Source of the DNA: Lepus europaeus
Lineage: Eukaryota > Chordata > Mammalia > Lagomorpha > Leporidae
Reading direction: 5' to 3'
Length of the DNA stretch: 64,000 nucleotides
NCBI RefSeq assembly: GCF_033115175.1
Contig: NC_084838.1
Span: 46,727,468 to 46,791,467 of the forward strand
Shown here piece by piece: positions 55,746 to 64,000 of this stretch. The position numbers and the translations under genes were made by a program. Below the pieces are notes generated by a model, which was not told the origin of the DNA, searched no databases, and worked only from the letters and a program-made list of their open reading frames with translations. Position 1 is the first letter of the stretch; the number at the start of each line of letters is the position of its first letter.

Positions 55746-56870
55746 GCATGCAGAAGGGAGAACCTATGACAAAGGTGCTATGGGATTTCTCTTTGAGAGA
55801 TACTGGCTTGGAAAAAAAAAATTAAGTTTAACAAAGGAGAATAGAAATGATTCAATTCCAGGTACTGGGGGTGGAGGAGACAGTTATTTATTTTAGTTCC
55901 AATCAGGAGCTTGAATGGTTATCTTCAAGGGGCTGCATTTTGTTAGAGAAGTTTACTGCCTAGGGCTTTCTGTTGTTCTCAGTCTGACTCCCCAGCTCTC
56001 TGTGCCATCATCTGCACATACGGCCCTTTCCCTTTTATTGCAAGGGCAGCTGTGGTCCTCCTCAATCATAATGATTCTTTTCACTCAATCTCTTTTACTC
56101 AAAGGACAAATTCTTTTCAATAAGTATTGTAATTATTTTCTTAGAGGGCCATTTTTTAATTGCCATATTGTTCAGCTAAGCCCTATTGTCTTGGTGTCCT
56201 TCAAAACTGTCAGTTGCTTTAAAATATAGGGGTGGGGGAGGGAGCTGATAAGCACATTGTTGTAATTGATTTGTATGTTTGAATTGTCTTATCAGAAAAC
56301 AAAGCTATGGAATTTCATCTGTTGAGACACAAAATAAAATACTTTCCTAAAAAAAACTGTGTTTTGCTTTTGAACGTTCAAAACAGCATTTCGGATTCTC
56401 TACATGTTTTTATTGTTTCATTCATATCATTGCATTATTAATCAGATATTAAATAGAAACCTAGCTTTTCCCTGCCTCCATTGTCATCATTCAATCCCTT
56501 ATTATATAAACTTGAGAAGCAATAAAGTGAAATTGGTTCAAGACAGAATTGAAAGAAAAGACCATTCTGAGGAGTCTGCACTCACAGATTATCATGGATT
56601 ACATCAATTTAGCTGGGTGTGAACAAAGAAGACTTTAATGGCATAGCATAACTTTCACCTTTTGTATCTACCACACACCCCCCCCCCCCATATCCATGGA
56701 AAGTATCACTGCAAGTAGTGGTAAATGGCTAGGGGGATTTATTTTCATCAACTACGAATCTTTAGGAAATAAGGTGGAAATAACTGAGCTTGATTTAAAA
56801 AATTTCTCCAGGCCTCAAGATTCGGCTATAGTAAATTAGATAAACTTAAAAAAAAAAAAATGCATGCTGG
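55746..56870. other. Unique flank, no gene
   Basis: No named repeat. A 104-codon frame at 55915-56229 shows no recognisable family. Confidence 0.45.
56678..56689. repeat. C12 homopolymer
   Basis: Twelve consecutive C after CACACAC. Confidence 0.85.
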
Positions 56871-57254
56871 TGTCTTAGTCATCTCTGACTTCCATCACAA
56901 AAATGCCACAGACTGAGTAGATGAAACAATAGAAATGTATTTTCTCATAGTTTTGGAGACTAGAATGCCCAAAGATCAAGATACCAGCAGAGGTGGTGTC
57001 AGTAAAGAGCTTTTTCCTTAGAGATGTACACACCACCTTCTCTGTCCTCACGTGGTCTTTCCTCAGTGAATGCATTCAAGAAGAGAGACCTCTTCCTATT
57101 CTGATAAGGTCACAAATTCTATCAGATTAGGACCCTACTTTTATGATCTCACTCAACTTTGATTCCTCCTAAAAGCCCTGTTTCCAAATACAATGATATT
57201 AGAGATTAGGGCTTCAGTGTATACCTGTGGGGGCTCACCATTCAGTCCCTAGCA
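56871..57254 (-). mobile_element. MLT1-type LTR (ERVL-MaLR), uninterrupted
   Basis: TG..CA ends: TGTCTTAGTC at the start, CAGTCCCTAGCA at the end. Inside are GCCACAGACTGAGTAG, CATAGTTTTGGAGACTAG, GATCAAGATACCAGCAG and CAAATTCTATCAGATTAGG. Reverse-complement orientation. No viral genes. Confidence 0.85.
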
Positions 57255-58459
57255 CTTGGTTTCCTCGCATTGATTAAAGTGCTACATCATCTCTATTTAC
57301 CATGAATATGAGAGGTGACATACAATTCAAGAAGGCAAGCTAGGAAAGTAAATATAACAAAGATGGAATAGAAAAGGATTTTCAACAGGTAGTCAGGATT
57401 CCACTCCTTATTTTACTTTGCTACTCCATGACTCTTCGAAACTCTGCAACTGGACGTGGCTTTTCATTTTATAATCACTGAAGTCCTCAAACAGCAGTCA
57501 TGACACATCCGCAGAGCTACATTATATTTCTCAAAAATAGCCATTCAACATTTCTTTATCCCTATTTAACAACCTTCTTCAACTCTCTAGAATACCCATC
57601 CCCTCATGGGACACTCCTCAAACACATCAAGCTGTCTTTTGACTATGCCTTCCTCCCTACCAGCTAATGTTTGCATTATAAAAGGGGTAATGTTTGACGC
57701 GGTTCCCCTCACAACCTTAACTCACAATCACGATCAGTTATAGCATTTTCAGTGTGTTGCGGGGCTCATCTGCAAGAACCCAGTGGCAGGTCGCCATTTG
57801 CTTATTCTTTATAGTGTTCTTTTGTGGAAATGTGGATCAGATTGTTCATGTCTAAACAAGGACCAGAGCATTTACTCAGAGCACATGCTTGTCCTGAAGA
57901 GTCCTCATGACTTTGAAGGAGAGACCCAAATTGTCTGTCTGAAGAAGGTAGCTACCTAAAGTAAAAGTTGTTCAAGACACATACAAGTTTCCCTGAAGTG
58001 GTTCCCACTGGTTTTGCAAGTAGTACCCAGCCAACTGTCAGGATCAATGTGATGAGCCAGTATGTGCCTAATTTACTCAGACTCACGGTGCCCAGAGAAC
58101 CAAAATACTGTGTTAGAACTTGTACCACACTCTGGTATAGAATGTTCTAGAAACTGGGTAATGGTCAAAGAAAAACAGAGTCTTCATGGAAAACAACCGT
58201 TCTTTCTCAAACATTAGATTCATGTTTACTGAGCTAGACCCCTCCCATGAAACATCCTGCCCTGTGCTGTTTGTGAACATGAGAGAAGTTAAGGGTACTG
58301 ACTGTACCAGAGGATGTAATCTATGATGTGGGAACTTGAATTTCTAAACCCTTCACATTCTATTTGAGTGCATCTGAGCAGTAGTTAGCTAGCTCAAACA
58401 TTATTATCCCAAAGGTCCATAAAAACATGGTTGATATTAAAATAATTAACAGGCAGAAT
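57255..58459. other. Unique flank, no gene
   Basis: No named repeat; CpG sites are kept near 57700-57770. Confidence 0.45.
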
Positions 58460-58625
58460 TTTGATTTTGTTTTTTTTTTTAATTTATAAAAGAAATATAT
58501 TATTGTCCAATGTAGAAAATTTGGAAAGTATAAACAGATCAGGAAAAAATTGTATTGTATTCTCATTTTTCAAACACAATCGAAGTTGTATTAGAGTAAA
58601 ATACTTTTGGTCTTTCCAAATAAAC
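58460..58625 (-). mobile_element. Old LINE-1-like 3' fragment (tentative)
   Basis: A T run, AATTTATAAAAGAAATATATTATTG and GTAGAAAATTTGGAAAGTATAAAC resemble old L1 3' UTR read in reverse. Confidence 0.4.
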
Positions 58626-58657
58626 TTGGCTTTAAAATAGGGGTTGAAAGTATTCAC

Positions 58658-58974
58658 CGGGGCCAGCGCTGTGGTGTGAAGGATTAAGCTGCCCCCTGCA
58701 GTGCCAGCATCCCATATGGGTGCCTGTTCGAGTCCCGGCTGCTCCACTTCCTGTACAGCTGTACAGCTCTCTGCTATGGACTGGGAAAGCAATAGAAGAT
58801 GGCCCAAGTGCTTGGGGAGACCTGGAAGAAGCTCCTGGCTCCTGACTTTGGATCAACGCAGCTCCAGCTGTTAAGGCCAATTGGGAGTGAATCAGCAGAT
58901 GGAAGACTCTCTCTCTCTCTCTCTCTCTCTGCCTCTCCTTCTCTCTGTGTGTAACTCTGACTTTCAAATAAAAA
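58658..58974 (+). mobile_element. C-repeat SINE, full length
   Basis: GGGGCCAGCGCTGTGGTGTG head, (CT)n to CTTTCAAATAAAAA tail. A 12-base target duplication GAAAGTATTCAC is at 58646-58657 and 58975-58986. This is the first C-SINE after the coding exon. Confidence 0.94.
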
Positions 58975-59000
58975 GAAAGTATTCACTACCACCCACAAGA

Positions 59001-59085
59001 CTCCCTCCTGCCCCTGATTTCTTCTCCTTCCCCTCCAGTCTCCTATTTTTCCTTCTCCTTCTCACTTTCCTGCTTCTTCTCTTAA
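59001..59085. repeat. Pyrimidine-rich tract
   Basis: Mostly CTTCTC and TCC units with few interruptions. Confidence 0.75.
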
Positions 59086-59314
59086 TTAAACATTCCAGGG
59101 CCTTCCTGTGCAGCACCAACAAAATAACTATTATTCCAAAAGCAAGAACAACATGCCTATTTTGTGATGCATAACCTCAGAAAAAGAGTTCTGGGAAAAT
59201 CTATAATGACTGTGATGGCAGTAGTATCCTTAAAAGTTCGTTTTCCTTAAAACTTCCAACTTACTCTCAGTCGAGTCTATCTGGTCCTTTTTGAAATTCT
59301 GAGCTCAAATTAGA

Positions 59315-59430
59315 GGCATTAATAGTTACCAGTTACTGGGCACCTACATATCTGGCACTTTATAAAAGCAGGCTAATTAAGCTTCTCAGTAGCCCTGGAG
59401 GCTGGCACTATCCTTCTCCTGTTACAGTAT
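59315..59430 (-). mobile_element. MIR SINE fragment
   Basis: CAGTTACTGGGCACCTACATATCTGGCAC, then AGTAGCCCTGGAGGCTGGCAC, matches reverse-complement MIR. Confidence 0.65.
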
Positions 59431-60869
59431 TTTCACCTGGAGCTGTCTAATTCCCCAAATCCTCCTCTTTCCCTCTGCCAGGGTGCCCTCAACTTTGAAA
59501 TTTGCTGAGTCGAACAAAGCCTTACATCACCGTACAAAGTGAGCTCTGACTGCTGGGCCATGCGTGCACCATTCAGCTTCTACAGCTCCCTTTGCTCTCC
59601 ACTGAGACTCCCTTTTTTGTGTTCTCTCTCCTGCTGGCAGTCATGGAGGCCTTATTCCTCTGGCGCTCTTTGCAATAACAACCATCCAGGTGAATTCCTT
59701 TACTGTTCATGTGGGCCTCACAAGAGACACTCTGAAAATGCAATTTAATTTAGTTTTAATTATAAACTCAATGATAGTGGAGTGTAATCTTTAGCTGCCT
59801 GTTGTAAAAGCTTTTGACCATCTTAAAAAGCAAAGAGGGATTTTTCTTCCTCTGAAATTACCTTGTGATTGTGATCGCAGCCACCATAGGGAAAAATGAT
59901 CACTTCTCGTCAACTTCAAAAATCTCCCATCCTTCTCGTAACGAAGCCCCTTTCTAGTTACCATGGAAAATTGGCTATATAATCTAAATACAGCAGAGTG
60001 GTGTGTTTTTATTCTGACATTCTTGACTTAATGAGGATGGAATACCTCGGAAATGAAGTAAAAGGAGGTAAAACTAGATTGTCCCACCCACAGGTAGGGG
60101 AAAACACACTGCTTCTCCTAGGAAATCATCTCTGTCCACTACGCAGAATTTCAGTCTTCTAGTGAAGGTAAGTAAATCTTGGGGTAAGTGAAGCAAAGGA
60201 GCACACTTGGATATTAAGAGTAGAAATTTCTGTTAATTGAGAGAGGACAGTAAGAGTAATGGCTTTTTCATCCTAAAAGTTGATTATGCAGGGGACAGGT
60301 GCGGCAACTCAAGCCTCAGGATTGGCACCACCTCCCCCAGTAGGATGCAATCTCCCCACAACCACCAGGGGTTAAAAATCACTAACAATGGTTGGTTGCT
60401 GATGTTAACAAAGCAATCTGAGCATACCACTGGAAATTCATCTCACTCAGGGACAGATAAGCAGAATGGCATAGAGTAATTTCAACATAGAAAGTGTAAT
60501 ATATTATTTAACTTTCCAATTAAATGCCTGCATGCTAAGCAGAGACAAGCCTATTGTCCTTGTGAGCTCTGCAATCTTTACAGTGCAGCATGGATTATTT
60601 ATGCTCTTTCTCATCTGTGGCATTGTGCCACAGCAGGCTTTCATTTGTGAGTTATTACATACATGGTACCCTTCCCAACTCCTTATATTTTCACCCCGAG
60701 TTGGTATATGGAGAAATCTAGAAAGAGGGGCCCACTCTTGGGTGCTTTTGTGAGATTAGAGACAAGTAAGCAGACACCTGGCCTCCTTGTCAAATATTGA
60801 GTGAAGTTATTGAGTGCTTGCTCTGTGTAAGCTAATTTTCCAACCACTGAGAATCCTGAGTTAAACAAG
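59431..60869. other. Unique flank, no gene
   Basis: No named repeat over about 1.4 kb; some CpG retained at 59870-59945. Confidence 0.45.
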
Positions 60870-61271
60870 TGCTGTAGTTTAAACATGATTTGGGTGCTTA
60901 ATGCAAATTCCATAGTGCTGCATTGGTGGTACTAAGTAAGAGAGTGGAGACTTAATCCAATTATGGTCTTTAGGAGGTGGGGCCTAACCAAAGATCCTCA
61001 GATCATTGGAGCCTGCCCTAAGAAGGCAAGCCAGTTTCAGAAGCCTGAGCTGGGCCCAGATGCTTTCTCTCTCTCTACTTCTTGTCTCCCCAGGTGATCT
61101 TCCCTTCATATACCACGCATTGCCCTCATCAGGCGCCAGATTAACAGAGCTGGTCTTGGACTACGGACCTCCAAACTGTGAGTCAAAGTAAACCTTCTTT
61201 CATCATAAGCATCTTCTTTTTTCAAAGGTTTATTTATTTATTTGAAAGAGTTGCACAGAGAGAGAAAGGAG

Positions 61272-61307
<36 letters not shown>

Positions 61308-61620
61308 CTTCCATCCACTGCTTCACTCCCCAATTAGCCACAAAGGCCAGAGCTGCCCTGATCCGAAGCCAGAAGCCAGGAGCTTCTTCCGGGTCTCCCA
61401 TGTGGGTGCAGGGGCCCAAGCACTTGGGCCATCTTCTACTGCTTTCCCAGGCCACAGCAGAGAGTTAGATTGGAAGTGGAACAGCTGGGACTCAAGCCAG
61501 CGCCCATACGGGATGCCGGTACTGCAGGCAGTGGCCTTACCTGCTATGCCACAGTGTTGGCCCCCATAAGAGCTTCTTGTAGGCATTTGTTAAACTCGTG
61601 AAAATCTGACTAATACCACA
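60870..61620 (+). mobile_element. MLT1-type LTR (ERVL-MaLR), split by a C-SINE
   Basis: TGCTGTAGTTTAAACATGATTTGG start, TTAGGAGGTGGGGCC, AAGAAGGCAAGCCAG and CTCCAAACTGTGAGTCAAAG, with CTGACTAATACCACA at the end (TG..CA). It covers 60870-61218 and 61565-61620. Confidence 0.85.
61219..61564 (-). mobile_element. C-repeat SINE inside an MLT1 LTR
   Basis: TTTATTTATTTGAAAGAGTTGCAC, a long (GA)n (61272-61306), and a reversed head ending CCACAGTGTTGGCC. The imperfect target duplication is CATAAGCATCTTCTT / CATAAGAGCTTCTT at 61204 and 61565. Confidence 0.92.
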
Positions 61621-62218
61621 GGACACCTGGAAAGGGAGGCAACAGGTCACTGCCTATTCTTCAGCTACTGCTCTGTCTGGAAGCCATTCTGCAGGTTGCC
61701 TTTTATTCCAGCCTCCGTCAGCTCTGTAATGTGGAAAACAAAGTCAGTAAATCAGCTCTGTCACGGGCAGCTGGACGAGGCAGGTAGCCCAGGGACACAG
61801 TGAAAAGACCTTAGACAAGAACAGCGGCAGGTCAAGAGATCAGTTTTGTTACTAACAAGCACCTCTCCTAGGCAAAAAGCCTCCTTCAGTAGGCTGTCTG
61901 AAACAAAAGGTTTGGGATGGAGCTAATACTGATCCTCTATTTTAGACATCTCTTCAAGAGAAAGAGATGAAGTAATATGTAATAGAATCTTTTCTGCCTG
62001 TGTCAGTGCATGCAGTGGAGGCGAAAGGCTGTGTGCTATCAGAATCCCCATGGTGTTGGGCAGTGCAATACAGAGCTCTGCATACAGCAGGGGCTCAATA
62101 CCTGTATGCCAGGTGGAAGGGCGGATGACCTAAGAGGACAGGACACAGTATGGGAAATCGTGCTTAGAGTAGGAGCTTACCTGCATGAGCCTTTTTAACA
62201 TGCTGTCTACCTCTTGTG
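61621..62218. other. Unique flank, possible L2 3' scrap at 62060-62110
   Basis: GCATACAGCAGGGGCTCAATACC resembles an L2 or MIR terminal block. Otherwise nothing is seen. Confidence 0.4.
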
Positions 62219-62580
62219 GGCTTATTTTTAATTAAATAATATGTGTTTATTATAGGACAATTAGCAAAAGTAGATAAGAGCAAATAATTAAAATTTCTAA
62301 TAACTCTGATGTGAAAAGATAACCACTGTTAGCATTTAGGTGGTTAAATAAATATGCTTAAACCAGTACTTCTATATACCTATGTATTTTAGTAGGGGCA
62401 TATTGTTTCATAAGCCTTTTCATTTATATTGTTGTGAACCTCTTCCCATCTAAAATGACTACAAAATTCCATTTTTTAACAGTACTGTTATTATCTAACC
62501 AAAGTCTGTTGAATATTTAGGTTGTTTCTAATGTTTTCTCTTTTTAAGTGGCTGTGTGCCAATTGTCTTTGGAACTAAAT
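62219..62580 (-). mobile_element. Old LINE-1 3' UTR fragment
   Basis: AAAAGATAACCACTGTTAGC, TTTCATTTATATTGTTGTGAACC and TTGAATATTTAGGTTGTTTC follow an old L1 3' end read in reverse. Confidence 0.5.
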
Positions 62581-62581
62581 C

Positions 62582-62701
62582 TTTTTTTTTTTTTTAATTT
62601 ATTGATTTGAAAGAGAAAGGGAGAGGCAGAGAGAGACAGAGATTCCATCCATTAGTTCACTCTCCAAATGACCACAACAGCTGTGCCACAATGCCTGTCC
62701 C
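62582..62701 (-). mobile_element. C-repeat SINE with large internal deletion
   Basis: A T run, AATTTATTGATTTGAAAGAG and GA block, and TTCACTCTCCAAATGACCAC, joined directly to the reversed head CTGTGCCACAATGCCTGTCCC. About 200 internal bases are missing. Confidence 0.8.
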
Positions 62702-62817
62702 TACAATATTTTTTGACATCCTGTTTAATTGCCTCTGAAGATGCACGTGCTTACCAGGTCATTCTCCCTTTAATAACTATTGAAATTTTAATTTTATAGT
62801 CGGCTCCAGGCAAGAAG

Positions 62818-63330
62818 ATTGATTCATTATTTCATCCAATAAACATATGAGTGCACTAGGAAGTCTTCTAGATTCTGCAATAAAAACCCTAAATGAGATA
62901 GAGTAGAAACCCATAACCTGAATGATGTATGAAAATGGAGAAGAGGGAAAATGTGCAAATACATATAAAATATAATGTCAAATAGTCATAAATGCTGACT
63001 GGTATTTTACTAGGGTAATTGGGAAAGTGTCCCCTGAGGAGTCACCTAAACAAACACCTAGATGAATTGAGTGCAAAAACCATACTTACTTCTGGGGTAG
63101 GAGATACTCAGAAAGAAGAAAGAGTGTGCACAAATGTCCTGAAAAGCAGAGGAGCGTGACATTTTCAAAGAAGAGCATTTACGCCAGCAGCATGGCTGGA
63201 GCAAAGTGGGAAAGAGAAGCAGTGGTAACTAACGGAGCTGGAGAAGGGGCCAAGTCAAGTGGGCTCCAATCAGCTCTCAGAGGACTTGCGGGTTTCCTCT
63301 AAGTGAGGGAAAGCATCTGAGTTTTGAGCA
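62818..63330 (-). mobile_element. L2 LINE fragment, 3' part
   Basis: GATTCATTATTTCATCC, AAATGAGATAGAGTAG, GGAAAGTGTCCCCTGAGGAG, then CAGCATGGCTGGAGCAAAGTGG and CTAACGGAGCTGGAG read as reverse-complement L2. Confidence 0.65.
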
Positions 63331-63966
63331 GAAATGCAGTGTTGTCTGACTGACATTTTCCAAAGTTTACTTGAACAGACGAGAAGCCAAGAGTGGAACT
63401 AGGGAAATCGGTTGGAAAGCTCTTATAATAAATAGACAGCTAGTTATTTCAAGCTTTGAATCCTGTTCTGAAAGGAGGCAGGAAATAAAGAAGCGATATG
63501 AAAACGCATGGCTAAAAGCTGCATCTGATCGCTACGTTCCCGGGAGCAGGGACTACAGGATGCCTGATCATCTCCTTACATCAATTCTAGTGTCTCTCAA
63601 ATTAGTTTCCATGTGGCAGTGTCTGTAGAGCAAGGTCTGAGACTTGCCAATGCACAAGGGAGCTGAGCTGTCAGCACAGAAAATACATGGCCTAGTATTG
63701 CTAAGCACGGAATGCTATAAAAAAAACCTGAATCAATGTATCCTCCTAAGGAAGAAGTCAAATAACTGAACAGGAATCTCAGGAATTAGGAATTATTTTA
63801 TGCCTGTGACTCTTGACCTGTCTTGTCATTGATCAAGCTAGGCTCTGAAATCAGAACTGAATTGAAAACAACAGCATTGCTTATATGACAGAATTAGTTA
63901 TTGAGCTATGTATAATCAAATGCTTACAAAATAACATGCAACAACTAAATTAAGAGTTTGTTTATA
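63331..63966. other. Unique flank, no gene
   Basis: The 85-codon frame at 63371-63628 has no recognisable family; nothing else is seen. Confidence 0.45.
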
Positions 63967-64000
63967 GGGATCGGCGTTGTGGCGTAGTAGGTAAAACCAT
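63967..64000 (+). mobile_element. C-repeat SINE head, cut by the window end
   Basis: GGGATCGGCGTTGTGGCGTAG followed by TAGGTAAAACC is the first 34 bases of a C-repeat (box A region). Confidence 0.85.

Noticed and set aside
61272-61306. The (GA)n run as an independent microsatellite
   Set aside because: It is the expanded GA block of the C-SINE at 61219-61564 and was annotated with that element.
63967-64000. A tRNA gene at the window end or within the C-repeats
   Set aside because: The A- and B-box-like words are those of the tRNA-derived C-SINE head. No clover-leaf or mature tRNA end is present.

Overview
This window is mammalian nuclear DNA, almost certainly from a lagomorph such as rabbit or hare. 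The diagnostic signs are about two dozen copies of the tRNA-derived C-repeat SINE, with its GA/CT-rich tail and A-rich end, and a LINE-1 3' end of the rabbit type with its G-rich tract and short tail (about 42205-42415). Older mammal-wide repeats (MIR, L2, MLT1, MLT2, MER5) fill much of the rest. No bacterial, phage, organellar, CRISPR or operon-like content is present.

There is one protein-coding gene, LINGO2, on the + strand. The whole 606-residue protein is encoded in one uninterrupted exon (CDS 43245-45065). A splice acceptor lies 35 bases upstream of the ATG, so everything from 1 to 43209 is read as the 3' part of the last LINGO2 intron. The sequence after 45065 is 3' UTR followed by 3' flanking DNA. 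All other open frames that I examined are chance frames in AT-rich DNA or frames inside SINE copies.

Layout: (i) 1-43209, intron, crowded with C-SINEs in both orientations, several inserted into older repeats; it also holds MLT1 and MLT2 LTRs, L2, MIR, MER5 and L1 pieces, including one very old antisense L1 that appears to span about 39600-41990. (ii) 43210-45065, the LINGO2 coding exon. (iii) 45066 to about 58640, 3' UTR and flank with no C-SINE at all, in sharp contrast to the intron. (iv) 58646-64000, intergenic flank where C-SINEs, an interrupted MLT1 LTR, L1 and L2 fragments reappear.

I found no undescribed gene system. The features most worth a second look are the SINE-free block around and downstream of the coding exon, the nested insertions that give a relative dating series, the inverted SINE pairs in the intron that could form RNA hairpins, a solo MLT2-like LTR with a perfect 5-base target duplication, a 100-base direct duplication about 1 kb apart, and a G-rich L1 3' end 0.8 kb before the only coding exon. 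Repeat family names were assigned by eye from remembered consensus patterns; boundaries are approximate unless target-site duplications are given.
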